Of a stretch of 64,000 nucleotides of DNA, positions 32,880-41,840 are shown in pieces (position 1 is the first letter of the stretch; the number at the start of each line of letters is the position of its first letter). A program made the position numbers and the translations under genes. This DNA is from B46-G9 sp964581175. Lineage in GTDB: Bacteria > Desulfobacterota > DSM-4660 > Desulfatiglandales > Desulfatiglandaceae. Location of the stretch: NCBI GenBank assembly GCA_964581175.1, contig CAZONI010000007.1, positions 1-64,000 of the forward strand, in the 5' to 3' direction. The notes beneath the pieces are model-generated. The model was not told where the DNA came from. It saw only the letters and a program-made list of their open reading frames with translations, and did not search any database.

Positions 32880-34046
32880 ATGCAGGAATTCAGGAGAATG
32901 AGCCGGCTGCCCCCCTATGTCTTTTCGGCCGTGAACAAGATCAAGATGGAGGCCAGGAGAAACGGGGAGGATATTATCGATCTGGGCATGGGAAATCCCG
33001 ACATACCTACGCCCAAACATATTGTGGACAAACTGGTGGAAGCAGCCCAGAAAGGTCAAAACCACCGGTATTCCGCTTCCATGGGCATTACCAAGCTGAG
33101 GCACGCCATCTGCGACTGGTACCGGCGCCGATTTGATGTTTTTCTGGATCCCGACGAGGAGGCTATCGTCACCATCGGGGCGAAGGAAGGGCTCGCTCAC
33201 CTGGCCCTTGCTACACTGAGTCCGGGAGATGTGGTATTCGCTCCCAATCCAACGTATCCCATTCATCCGTATTCCGTTATCATCGCAGGCGGCGACCTGC
33301 GGAGCATTCCTATCGCCCCCGAGAGAGATTTTTTTGAGGATCTGCTCACGGCGACCAAACAGACCTGGCCCAGTCCACGTATGCTGATCATATCCTTCCC
33401 CCATAACCCCACTACCACGGTCGTGGACAGTAGCTTTTTTGAAAAAATAGTGGACTTCTGCACCGAACACGAAATTATGGTAGTTCATGATTTTGCTTAT
33501 GCCGACCTGGTTTTTGACGGGTATGAGCCGCCGAGCTTTCTCCAGGTTCCGGGGGCCAAGGAAATCGGGGTAGAACTCTTCACGCTCTCCAAGAGTTATT
33601 CCATGCCCGGCTGGCGCGTGGGTTTCTGCGTGGGAAATGCGAGGATCGTGGCCGCTTTGAGAAGAATAAAGAGCTACCTGGACTACGGAATTTTCCAACC
33701 CATTCAGATAGCCTCCATTATCGCTCTGAACGGGCCGTACAATTGCGTGGAGGAAATAGTGGGCATCTATAAAGAACGGCGTGACGTGCTCATAAACGGT
33801 CTGAGGCGCGTGGGCTGGAAGGTGCGAAAACCCAAAGGGACCATGTTTGTATGGGCGAAAATTCCAGAGCAATTCAGAGAAATGGGCTCCCTTGAATTCT
33901 CCAAGATGCTCATTGAAAAGGCTAAAGTGGCGGTCTCTCCGGGAGTCGGTTTCGGGCAGTACGGAGATGACAGCGTCCGCTTCGCCCTGGTGGAAAATCC
34001 GCACCGCATCCGGCAGGCCATCAGGGGGATCAGGCAGATTTTCTAG
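32880..34046 (+). CDS. alaC: class I/II aminotransferase, AlaC-like
   Basis: 388 aa from the ATG at 32880, with AAGGAG seven bases upstream. It closely follows the AlaC/YfdZ group: RLPPYVFSAVNKIKMEARR, IIDLGMGNPDIPTP, VTIGAKEGLAHLALATL, and the PLP lysine in FTLSKSYSMPGWRVGF. These enzymes make alanine from pyruvate and glutamate or handle related 2-oxo acids; aspartate or LL-diaminopimelate is an alternative. It is followed after 11 bases by homoserine dehydrogenase, so it belongs to an amino acid operon. Confidence 0.85.
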   Translation: MQEFRRMSRLPPYVFSAVNKIKMEARRNGEDIIDLGMGNPDIPTPKHIVDKLVEAAQKGQNHRYSASMGITKLRHAICDWYRRRFDVFLDPDEEAIVTIGAKEGLAHLALATLSPGDVVFAPNPTYPIHPYSVIIAGGDLRSIPIAPERDFFEDLLTATKQTWPSPRMLIISFPHNPTTTVVDSSFFEKIVDFCTEHEIMVVHDFAYADLVFDGYEPPSFLQVPGAKEIGVELFTLSKSYSMPGWRVGFCVGNARIVAALRRIKSYLDYGIFQPIQIASIIALNGPYNCVEEIVGIYKERRDVLINGLRRVGWKVRKPKGTMFVWAKIPEQFREMGSLEFSKMLIEKAKVAVSPGVGFGQYGDDSVRFALVENPHRIRQAIRGIRQIF

Positions 34047-34057
34047 GGGAGAAAAAT

Positions 34058-35380
34058 ATGGGGCAGATAAACGTGGGAATCATCGGTTTCGGAACAGTCG
34101 GCGCCGGCACCGTGGAACTCCTCCTGAAAAACGCGGAAACAATCGCCGCCCGTGTGGGGGCGCCGATTGTCATCAGGAAGATAGCCGACCTAGACGTTGA
34201 AACGGATCGAGGGATGACTATCGATCCCGGACTTCTGACCACGGACGCGATGGACGTGATCAATGACCCGGCAATTGACGTGGTGGTAGAACTGGTGGGA
34301 GGCCTCGACAAAGCCCGGGAATTCATGCTCATGGCCATGGAGAAAGGAAAGCATGTGGTTACCGCCAACAAGGCTCTCCTTGCAGAATACGGCCGGGATA
34401 TCTACGGTTCCGCCCGGAGACTCGGAGTTCACCTGGGCTTTGAAGCCAGTGTCGGCGGAGGAATACCTATTCTCGGCGCCCTGGCAGGGGGTCTGGCAGC
34501 CAATCGAATTCAGACCATGGTTGGGATCCTCAACGGGACTTCCAACTATATCCTGACGAGGATGACCAGAGAGGGTCTTGCGTACGAAAGAGCGGTGGAG
34601 GAGGCTGTAAGACTTGGTTTCGCGGAGGACCCGCCGACCCTGGATGTAAACGGCACCGACGCAGCCCATAAGCTGGCGATTCTCCTCTCCGTAGCCAGCG
34701 GCGTTCCCATGGATTTCCGGAGCCTCTACCGTGAAGGAATCGAAGGGCTCAGCCCGGATGACATACAATTCGCGGGAGATTTCGGGTACCAGATCAAGCT
34801 CCTGGCCATCGCCAGGCTGGGTAACGGGTGGATCGAGGCAAGAGTGCATCCCGCCATGATCCCAAAGGACCATATCCTGGCCAACGTGAACGAGGCATAC
34901 AACGCCATCTATCTGGAGGGGGACTTTGTCGGACCGAACCTCTTCTATGGTCTTGGAGCAGGGAGGCGTCCCACGGGCAGCGCCGTGGTCTCGGATATCA
35001 TGGAGGTTGCACGGAAAATCCTGCAGGGCGTCGGTGGATGGGGACACTGGCTGGGACAGGACGAACCATCTTCCCATGAAATTGTGGTACGTCCCATTGA
35101 TCAGCTGCACAGTATTTATTATTTCCGGTTTTCAGCGCTCGATCGTCCCGGCGTGCTCTCAAAGATTTCGGGCATTCTCGGAGACAACGAGATCAGCGTG
35201 TCGTCGGTCATCCAGAAAGGGCGCAAGACAAGGGGGGCCGTACCCGTTGTCATGATCACCCATGAGGCCCTTGAACGCAACGTATTCAGGGCTATCTCTC
35301 TGATTGACAAACTCGACATCGTGACGGACGATACGGTCATTATCCGGGTTGAAGAGGGCTTTCCCAATGGACGAGAGTAA
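34058..35380 (+). CDS. hom: homoserine dehydrogenase
   Basis: 440 aa. NAD(P)-dependent reduction of aspartate semialdehyde to homoserine, on the way to threonine and methionine. VGIIGFGTVGAGTVELL is the Rossmann motif. VGGGIPILGAL and NGTSNYILTRM surround the active site, and the catalytic lysine lies in LNVNGTDAAHKLAIL-type sequence near residue 205. A C-terminal ACT domain (about 350-430) suggests threonine feedback. It overlaps the next gene by 14 bases. Confidence 0.95.
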   Translation: MGQINVGIIGFGTVGAGTVELLLKNAETIAARVGAPIVIRKIADLDVETDRGMTIDPGLLTTDAMDVINDPAIDVVVELVGGLDKAREFMLMAMEKGKHVVTANKALLAEYGRDIYGSARRLGVHLGFEASVGGGIPILGALAGGLAANRIQTMVGILNGTSNYILTRMTREGLAYERAVEEAVRLGFAEDPPTLDVNGTDAAHKLAILLSVASGVPMDFRSLYREGIEGLSPDDIQFAGDFGYQIKLLAIARLGNGWIEARVHPAMIPKDHILANVNEAYNAIYLEGDFVGPNLFYGLGAGRRPTGSAVVSDIMEVARKILQGVGGWGHWLGQDEPSSHEIVVRPIDQLHSIYYFRFSALDRPGVLSKISGILGDNEISVSSVIQKGRKTRGAVPVVMITHEALERNVFRAISLIDKLDIVTDDTVIIRVEEGFPNGRE

Positions 35381-36590
35381 CCGGTCGCCCAAGTATATTG
35401 TTCTCATCGGGGACGGCATGGCAGATTTCCCGATTCCCGAGCTGGGCGGGAAAACCCCTCTCGAGGTGGCCAAAACTCCCAACATGGACCGAATCGCCTC
35501 CTGCCGCCTAGGCCTCGTGAGAACCATACCTCACGGCATGGAGCCCGGCAGCGATGTGGCCAACCTTGCCCTGCTCGGCTATGATCCCGCGAAGTATCAC
35601 ACCGGACGCGGACCCCTTGAGGCGGCCAGCATGGGAGTCTCCCTGGAGTCGGATCAGATGGCTTTCCGCATGAACCTGGTTACCCTTTCCCGTAGATCCC
35701 ACGAAGAAATAATCATGGTCAGTCACAGTGCGGGCGAACTATCCACGAGAGAGGGAAACGCGATTGTCGCTGATCTGAAGAAGACCCTGGAAAAGCCGGG
35801 GATTCATATCTACCCGGGGGTCGCATACCGTCACCTCCTGGTGTGGGAGAACGGACCTGACGACATTGAAACCATACCTCCCCATGACGTGCTTGACCAA
35901 AACATGGCACCGTATCTCTACGACAAGGCAACGGGGCCGATCCAGGAGGCCATCCGTTCTTCATGGCCGGTCCTGGAGAATCATCCGATAAATACAGACC
36001 GAAAAGAACAGGGCCTTGCAGAGGCCAATTCCATCTGGCCATGGGGACAGGGGAAGGCCCCAAAGCTCCCGTCTTTCTCACGAAAATTCGGACTCAAGGG
36101 CGGCGTGATTTCGGCGGTTGATCTGATCAAAGGGATCGGAGTATATGCGGGCCTCCAGCCCCTGCATGTGGCAGGCGCGACCGGGTATCTGAACTCCAAT
36201 TTCAAAGGCAAGGTGGAAGCGGCTCTTGCACATTTGGAGAAGATGGATTTTATCTTTCTCCACGTGGAGGCCCCCGATGAAGCAGGGCATCATGGCGATA
36301 TCGCTGAAAAGATCGAGGCCATTGAAGTTTTTGACGCAAGGATTGTCGGACCGGTCCTTGAAGGCCTGCGGTCTTTCGGGGATTTCAGGATCATGGTTGC
36401 CAGCGATCATTTGACTCCTATCGTCAGGAAGACCCATACCGCGGACCCCACTACCTTCGCGTGGGCCTCGAAACACGAGTTGGAAGCACGCCCTGTGACC
36501 GGTGCTTTCACCGAATCAGCAGCCCGAAAAAGCGGCATGTTTTTTGAGCGCGGTTACGACCTCATGCCCGCCTTTCTGGGATCGGCATAA
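35367..36590 (+). CDS. ApgM-like phosphoglycerate mutase family protein, possible homoserine kinase
   Basis: 407 aa from the ATG at 35367 (AGAGGG upstream), overlapping hom by 14 bases. It is an alkaline-phosphatase-superfamily fold of the archaeal cofactor-independent mutase type, with YIVLIGDGMADFP at the start, EPGSDVANLALLGYDP and FLHVEAPDEAGHHGD, supplying metal-binding Asp and His residues. Proteins of this family next to threonine genes have been shown in other bacteria to act as homoserine kinases, replacing ThrB. The tight coupling to hom makes that role more likely here than glycolysis. Confidence 0.8.
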   Translation: MDESNRSPKYIVLIGDGMADFPIPELGGKTPLEVAKTPNMDRIASCRLGLVRTIPHGMEPGSDVANLALLGYDPAKYHTGRGPLEAASMGVSLESDQMAFRMNLVTLSRRSHEEIIMVSHSAGELSTREGNAIVADLKKTLEKPGIHIYPGVAYRHLLVWENGPDDIETIPPHDVLDQNMAPYLYDKATGPIQEAIRSSWPVLENHPINTDRKEQGLAEANSIWPWGQGKAPKLPSFSRKFGLKGGVISAVDLIKGIGVYAGLQPLHVAGATGYLNSNFKGKVEAALAHLEKMDFIFLHVEAPDEAGHHGDIAEKIEAIEVFDARIVGPVLEGLRSFGDFRIMVASDHLTPIVRKTHTADPTTFAWASKHELEARPVTGAFTESAARKSGMFFERGYDLMPAFLGSA

Positions 36591-36703
36591 CCGCTTGACA
36601 TGAGTGACTGTTTTGAAATAGCTTTCAGGTAATCCTCAATGTTGTGCAGCAGCAACCAACACGCAACAGACAACCGCCAAAAAAAGTAAAAGGAGAAGAG
36701 AAA

Positions 36704-37387
36704 ATGAACATCCTGTTTTTCGGACCGAACGGCAGTGGAAAAGGCACGCAAGGCGCCATCGTCAAAGAGAAGTACTCTATTCCCCATATCGAAACGGGCG
36801 TCATCTTCCGTGGCAATATCTCTCGCGGTACCGATCTCGGAAAAGAAGCGAAAGGGTATATCGACAGGGGTGAACTGGTCCCGGACAGCATCACCATTCC
36901 CATGATCCTGGACCGTCTCAAGGAAGATGACTGCAAAAACGGGTGGCTCCTGGATGGATTTCCCCGAAATCTGACCCAGGCGCAGGAAATGGACAAGGCC
37001 CTGAAAATCGAGGGCATCCATGTGGATACAGTCATCGAGATTGTTCTGGATCGCCGGATCGCAAAGAACAGGATCATGGGGCGCAGGCTCTGCGTCAACG
37101 ACAACAACCATCCCAATAATGTCTTCATCGATGCCATCAAACCGGACGGCGACCGTTGCAGGGTGTGCGGCGGGAACCTCAAAACCCGATCGGACGATCA
37201 GGATGAGGCGGCCATCGATCAGCGTCACAACATCTATTACGACGATGAAACGGGGACCGTGGCGGCTGTCAATTTCTACAAAGACCTTTCCGCCGGCAAC
37301 GACGGCGGACCAAGAATAATCGAACTGGATGGAAGGCCGGGGGTAAAAGAAGTCTCTTCCGAACTGATGGCGAAACTGGAGGTCTAG
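36704..37387 (+). CDS. adk: adenylate kinase
   Basis: 227 aa from the ATG at 36704 with AAAAGGAG upstream. ATP plus AMP gives 2 ADP. P-loop GPNGSGKGTQ at residues 7-16, the DGFPRNLTQA motif near 86, and a long LID containing CRVCGGN, half of a zinc site. The LID is unusual: CVNDNNHPNN replaces the first usual CxxC pair, so metal binding is doubtful. The C-terminus lacks the usual close match to E. coli Adk. A weak TTGACA at 36595 may serve as its promoter. Confidence 0.88.
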   Translation: MNILFFGPNGSGKGTQGAIVKEKYSIPHIETGVIFRGNISRGTDLGKEAKGYIDRGELVPDSITIPMILDRLKEDDCKNGWLLDGFPRNLTQAQEMDKALKIEGIHVDTVIEIVLDRRIAKNRIMGRRLCVNDNNHPNNVFIDAIKPDGDRCRVCGGNLKTRSDDQDEAAIDQRHNIYYDDETGTVAAVNFYKDLSAGNDGGPRIIELDGRPGVKEVSSELMAKLEV

Positions 37388-37395
37388 TCAAGGAC

Positions 37396-37800
37396 ATGGA
37401 ATTCTATACAGCCGTCAACTGTATGGATGGACGGGTACAGATTCCCGTCATCACCTATCTCCAAAACCGGTTCGGCGCTGCCTATGTAGATATGATCACC
37501 GAGCCGGGCCCGAATCGTTTGCTTGCCGACCAAACCGATTCAGCGCTGGTGGAATCTATCCTGAAGAGGGTGAGAATCTCCGTTGAAAAGCATGAATCAG
37601 GGGGAATTGCGGTGGTCGGTCACTATGACTGCGCGGGGAATCCTGCTCCGGAAGAGACGCAGGTTGCCCAGACGGAAAAGGCAGTCAGGCTTCTGCGGAA
37701 AGAGCACCCTGACATTGAAATTGTCGGCCTGTGGGTGGACAAGAACTGGGAAGTGAGCGATCTGCAGCTGCGGGATGGTATCCCGACTGCGCGGGAATGA
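37396..37800 (+). CDS. beta-carbonic-anhydrase-like protein (short)
   Basis: 134 aa, short of the usual 180-220. Zinc-site motifs of beta-carbonic anhydrases are visible: NCMDGR near residue 8 (C-x-D-x-R) and GHYDCAG near residue 76 (H-x-x-C). CO2 hydration is possible but unproven. The last ten residues are read from a short inverted-repeat element at 37768-37806, so the natural C-terminus may have been replaced by it. It is eight bases after adk on the same strand. Confidence 0.7.
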   Translation: MEFYTAVNCMDGRVQIPVITYLQNRFGAAYVDMITEPGPNRLLADQTDSALVESILKRVRISVEKHESGGIAVVGHYDCAGNPAPEETQVAQTEKAVRLLRKEHPDIEIVGLWVDKNWEVSDLQLRDGIPTARE

Positions 37801-37806
37801 CGGAAC
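37768..37806. repeat. short palindromic element at the end of the carbonic-anhydrase-like gene
   Basis: CGGGAT and ATCCCG (37771-37785, three-base loop) overlap a second possible stem TCCCG/CGGGA (37781-37796), and GGGAATGACGG follows. This resembles the dispersed palindromes common between genes in many bacteria. It supplies the final codons and stop of the gene. Confidence 0.45.
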
Positions 37807-37849
37807 GGTTCGATGTACCGCTATTTCCGGCTTATGCTGCGAAAAACTG

Positions 37850-39415
37850 CTATGTCGTGATCCGGGCGGGGATAGTGGTGATGGGAAGGATCACGGTAAA
37901 CGTTGTCCCCTGCCCTTCTTTGCTTGCCACACTGATACGCCCGCCGTGCTTTGCCACGATTCCCTGGGAGACGCTGAGCCCCAGACCGGTCCCCTTGCCT
38001 TTGCCTTTGGTGGTGAAGAACGGATCGAAAATGGACGGCAGTATGTGGTCGGGAATACCCGACCCAGTGTCTATGACTTTCACTGCCACATAGTTGGGGT
38101 CATCGGCAGGAAGCACAATGATCTGGATCCTGTTTCCCTTGGAAGAAGCATCAACGGCATTCAGGATAAGGTTCAAAAACACCTGTTCCAGTTGCTGAAC
38201 ATCCCCGTGCACGCGAGGCAGGTTGTCGGTGGCCTGAAATTCAATCTTGATGCCTGACAGCTTTATCTGGTTCGAAGCCAGGGCGATGGTCTCCCGCAGC
38301 AGTTCGGTCAAATCCAGGGATTCCAACTGAGAACTGCTTTCCCTGGCAAAGTCGAGCAGATTGCTGATGATTTTCTTGGAGCGGCCCGACTCGGTGATCA
38401 GGTCCTGTATCATGTCCCTGCGCTCGTCATCATCCAGGGAGTCATAATCCTCGAGGAGCATGTGGGCCGTAAGTGTGATGTTGTTCAAGGGATTATTCAG
38501 CTCGTGCGCCACTCCTGCCGTCAGTGTACCGACAGCCCGCATCTTGTGCGATTGGACCAGGATGGCCTCCCGGTTCTCCAGTTCCAGGATCATCTGGTTG
38601 ACGGCAATGGCCATGTCGGTAAATTCATCCTGGTAGCGCTTGGCGGGGGTAATAGGGGTAAAGTCCCCGGACGCAATTCGTTTGGCATACCTCGAAAAGC
38701 GCCTTGTATTGCCGAGGATCCTGCTCCCCAGGAATGACGCGTTCAGGACCAGGAAAATGAGCAGGATGACGAGTGAATAGATGTGTATCGTACGCGAAAG
38801 GGAAATAATTTTGGATAAAGCCGCCCTATCTCTTCTTATGAGATCCTGGGCCATGGAGACCATTTGCCCGCCATATTTTCTCAATCCCAGTTCGGTCTCC
38901 TTCTTCAGGCGAAACTGGTCCGGTACAAAAACATCACTCTCCTGCATGACCGAAAGCTTCTCCAGGAGCCTCCGATACTTGTCCATGTCTGAAACGATGA
39001 TTGCGTGCGTATCCTCCCCCAGGATTTTCCTGAGTTCGCCTTCATTTCGTTTCAGTGTCTCCCCGGCCTTTTCGACATTATCCAGAGCATCATCCAGATT
39101 GGTCCCGTAGAGAAAAAAATTCTTTTCAAAGCGCCGTGCCTGGACAATTTCAAGGGTAAACTCATTGGCGATTTCCAGAAAATGGAGTTTCGTGGCGACT
39201 TGGGAACTGGTCATTATGAGGGCTGCCGCGATTCCCGCGGCAAAGAGGAAGACCAGAAGAAAGCTGAGGTAGATCTGGAGGCGCAGGGTGATACGTTTTC
39301 GAGAAAGAAGGGCCTTGTGGGCTTCCTCCACCGCCTTTATGCGGTCATACGTTCCCTCGAGAACGCCTGCTTCTTCCTCCACTCCATTCTTGTACAATAC
39401 TTGCTCCGGGGTCAT
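37850..39415 (-). CDS. sensor histidine kinase (HK1)
   Basis: 521 aa. Helix 1 is near residues 46-68; a periplasmic all-helical sensor carries the motif ARRFEKNFFLYG; helix 2 is near 213-235; then HAMP, a dimerisation domain with GVAHELNNPLNN (phospho-His) and the ATPase with DTGSGIPDHILPSIFDPFF and KGTGLGLSVSQGI. It has a longer cytoplasmic N-terminus (about 45 residues) than its paralogues at 44024 and 51781. It is encoded 33 bases after the receiver gene, its likely partner. Confidence 0.92.
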   Translation of the reverse strand: MTPEQVLYKNGVEEEAGVLEGTYDRIKAVEEAHKALLSRKRITLRLQIYLSFLLVFLFAAGIAAALIMTSSQVATKLHFLEIANEFTLEIVQARRFEKNFFLYGTNLDDALDNVEKAGETLKRNEGELRKILGEDTHAIIVSDMDKYRRLLEKLSVMQESDVFVPDQFRLKKETELGLRKYGGQMVSMAQDLIRRDRAALSKIISLSRTIHIYSLVILLIFLVLNASFLGSRILGNTRRFSRYAKRIASGDFTPITPAKRYQDEFTDMAIAVNQMILELENREAILVQSHKMRAVGTLTAGVAHELNNPLNNITLTAHMLLEDYDSLDDDERRDMIQDLITESGRSKKIISNLLDFARESSSQLESLDLTELLRETIALASNQIKLSGIKIEFQATDNLPRVHGDVQQLEQVFLNLILNAVDASSKGNRIQIIVLPADDPNYVAVKVIDTGSGIPDHILPSIFDPFFTTKGKGKGTGLGLSVSQGIVAKHGGRISVASKEGQGTTFTVILPITTIPARITT

Positions 39416-39448
39416 GTCCCTGCATCCGGCGCCGGTGCCGGCGCCGTC

Positions 39449-39862
39449 CTATCCGTTGTCTGTTGCGGGGCTTTCAAAGTCGATGGACGAGCCCAGGGCC
39501 TTTGCGGCCTTGGCAATCACTTTTCTGAGATCATCAGGTTTAAACGGTTTCGCGATAAAATCGAAAGCCCCCTTTTCCATTGCCTCGCGGGCCACAGCCA
39601 TCATGGCGTAGCCCGTAATCATGATCACCTTGGTACGTTTCGATTTCTTGACCACCTCTTCCAGCACCTGCAGGCCGTCAATCTCATCCATCCGGATATC
39701 AGTAACCACGATATCAAATTCTCTCTCATTGATACGGTCCAGGGCCGCCTTCGGATCTTCAAAGACCTCTACGTCACAGCCGATCTTGGCAAGGGCCGGT
39801 TTGAGTCTCTTGCCCACAATGGGCTCATCATCCAGGAGCAGAACATCCAGCCGTTCAGACAT
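39449..39862 (-). CDS. stand-alone response regulator receiver (RR1)
   Basis: 137 aa with acidic pair D11-D12, phospho-acceptor D55 in VVTDIRMDE, and the lysine in FDFIAKPFKP. AAGGAGG precedes the ATG. There is no output domain. LDDEPIVGKRLKPAL near the start is almost the same in RR2 (50235) and RR3 (57613), showing recent duplication. It is transcribed ahead of HK1. Confidence 0.92.
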   Translation of the reverse strand: MSERLDVLLLDDEPIVGKRLKPALAKIGCDVEVFEDPKAALDRINEREFDIVVTDIRMDEIDGLQVLEEVVKKSKRTKVIMITGYAMMAVAREAMEKGAFDFIAKPFKPDDLRKVIAKAAKALGSSIDFESPATDNG

Positions 39863-39987
39863 GACATCCTCCTTGTTTGCTTATGATTCGCTGAAATTTC
39901 CGCTGGTTCTCTTGTGCAGCTTTCCCCCTTTCCAAATCAAGAATCGAGGCACGCTTGCTGCCGGCGGGGAGATTTGTAACCACAGAC

Positions 39988-40812
39988 TCACCGCGCGCTC
40001 TCAGCCGCCTGTCTGAAAATGTCAGTGGCCACATGCACTTCTACATAACCCACGCCCTCGACGCCGCTGGCCAACTCCTTGATGGCCTCAGTCCTTTTCC
40101 GCTTTTCCCTTTTCACTGCCTTGGTTTCCACCACCACCGTTCTTCCATCCGCTGTTACCTTGGCGTCGGGAAACCGCTCCATAAGCAAAACCCGTACCCT
40201 ACAGGCGAGCTCTTTGTCCCGGAGACATTTGATCGAATAGGTCATGGGTTTGAATTTCCGGTACCCCGCCATATCGACTATGGTTTTCACCGCCTCGTCG
40301 GGGTCTATCTGGCTCAAACTGATCACCATGTCGTAGTTGGAGGGATCTGTTTCATCCAGGTTGAAGGTGTCGAGCGACCAGTTCCTGCGTTGTTCTTCAC
40401 GCCGTTTGAGCATCTTCTTCACCTTTTCGGGGGAGGCGTTTGCTTCCAAGGACAGTTCGGTGGCCAGCGCACCGGGGTCCGAGAGAACCCGTACTTTCAG
40501 GACATGCGAAACGCCCAGAACATACAGGTGTGCCGCCAAACCATGACAGACCACGTTGTCTTCAAGGAGATGTCCGAAGCTAGCCTCCTGAATGTAGGCA
40601 AGGTACCTGCTCCTGAGCTTGGAAGAAAGGCCCAAAAAGGATGGGGTCTCATCCAGCGCCTTCACGAGCTTTTCCTCCTGCAAACCATACTTCGCACATA
40701 CCGGCGGCAGGATTTCCCGGTCCACATAATCGTACCCAATGGCCCGTCCGGCTTTTTCCCCGATTTCCCGGCCGGTCCTATAGGAGTCAGAAGAAATGAT
40801 AATTATGGGCAT
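39988..40812 (-). CDS. cytidylate-kinase-like protein with BON-like tail (CKL1)
   Basis: 274 aa. Residues 1-200 match the cytidylate-kinase-like family (PF13189): IIIISSDSYRTGREIGEKAG at the start replaces the usual P-loop GSGGREI, keeping only G-R-E. YDYVDREIL and NVVCHGLAAHLYVLGV follow. The last 70 residues, with FPDAKVTADGRTVVVETK and GVEGVGYVEVHV, look like a BON-type fold. With the P-loop eroded, classical CMP kinase activity is doubtful; nucleotide binding is possible. Paralogues are at 41003 and 47462. Confidence 0.8.
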   Translation of the reverse strand: MPIIIISSDSYRTGREIGEKAGRAIGYDYVDREILPPVCAKYGLQEEKLVKALDETPSFLGLSSKLRSRYLAYIQEASFGHLLEDNVVCHGLAAHLYVLGVSHVLKVRVLSDPGALATELSLEANASPEKVKKMLKRREEQRRNWSLDTFNLDETDPSNYDMVISLSQIDPDEAVKTIVDMAGYRKFKPMTYSIKCLRDKELACRVRVLLMERFPDAKVTADGRTVVVETKAVKREKRKRTEAIKELASGVEGVGYVEVHVATDIFRQAAESAR

Positions 40813-41002
40813 AGTAGCATCCTCTCAGTTTAGGGGTGGGTTTCCGTTTTCCCTCAATTCAATGGATCTTCGGTTGTTCCGGTTAAAGAGTGCCTTCAGG
40901 CAGTTTCAAGTTATGGAGTACGGGCTAGGCTCTTCTTTCTCATGAAGCGGCCTTCTGCGGTTTGCATACAGGCAGGTGAGCCCTGAAACGCCGGATTATC
41001 TC

Positions 41003-41815
41003 TTATACCGCATCTTGAGGAATGGGCACTCCTGCATGGACTTCAAGGTTGTTTATCCCCTCAATCTCCTTTTCCAACTCCTTTGCCTTCTTCTTAAGCT
41101 TGTTGACCTGGCGATCGCCGGCCTCGGTGAAAATGAGGACATTTCCGCTCTCAGCGGTGACTCCCACATCAAAAAAAGGGTCCACAAGAGCGGCTTTCAC
41201 CTGGCAGGCCTGCTCAAGGTTCTTCATTTTCCTGCGGTGACTTTCCGTGGTCTTGAATTGGTCTCTTGTGGCTGCCTGGCAGATAAAATCAACAGCGTCG
41301 GAGACCGTCAGCTTACTTATGTGAACAACCAGGTCGTATAGAGAACTGTCCCAGGGATCTACGCCATAGAGGGTTTTAGTCCATCCTCTCCGTTCCTCAT
41401 CATCCTTTTCCAGGAGAACACGGGCCTCTTCTTCGTTGATGACTTCCCGTTCCACCTCAGCCTTGATCCGATCACCCATATCGGCAATAATCCTTACCTT
41501 GAGCACGTTTGGCACGCCGGTGAGCAGCACGTGGCCGGCAAGGCCGTGATAGACCACGTTATCGTTTGCTACCCGGTGCATCAGCGCGCTCCGGATATAG
41601 GCGATGAAAATCTGCTTGCCGTGTTTGAACCGGTCCAGGATTGAAGGCGCATCATGGATGGCGCGTATAAGCTTTACCTCAGGGATATGGAAACGGTCGC
41701 TGGCATCCAGGAGAACATCCCGGCTCACACACTCGTATCCCAAGCGCTCGGCGACCTTTTCGGCCACCTCCTTCCCCTTACTGTAAGATCCGCGCGATAT
41801 TGTTATGATTGCCAT
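41003..41815 (-). CDS. cytidylate-kinase-like protein with BON-like tail (CKL2)
   Basis: 270 aa from the ATG at 41815, with GGGAAG upstream; an earlier ATG would overlap the transporter stop. IITISRGSYSKGKEVAEKVA is the N-terminal loop, again without the full glycine-rich P-loop. YECVSRDVLLDA and NVVYHGLAGHVLLTGV match CKL1 closely. The tail has VTAESGNVLIFTE and EIEGINNLEVHAG, BON-like. It lies 25 bases after the SLC13 gene on the same strand, so the two are co-transcribed. Confidence 0.8.
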   Translation of the reverse strand: MAIITISRGSYSKGKEVAEKVAERLGYECVSRDVLLDASDRFHIPEVKLIRAIHDAPSILDRFKHGKQIFIAYIRSALMHRVANDNVVYHGLAGHVLLTGVPNVLKVRIIADMGDRIKAEVEREVINEEEARVLLEKDDEERRGWTKTLYGVDPWDSSLYDLVVHISKLTVSDAVDFICQAATRDQFKTTESHRRKMKNLEQACQVKAALVDPFFDVGVTAESGNVLIFTEAGDRQVNKLKKKAKELEKEIEGINNLEVHAGVPIPQDAV

Positions 41816-41840
41816 GGTATTTCTTCCCTGCTTTCCGGGT

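Noticed and set aside
32670..34004. 444-codon open frame on the minus strand
   Set aside because: Antisense to the AlaC-like aminotransferase, which has a clear PLP lysine motif and ribosome site.
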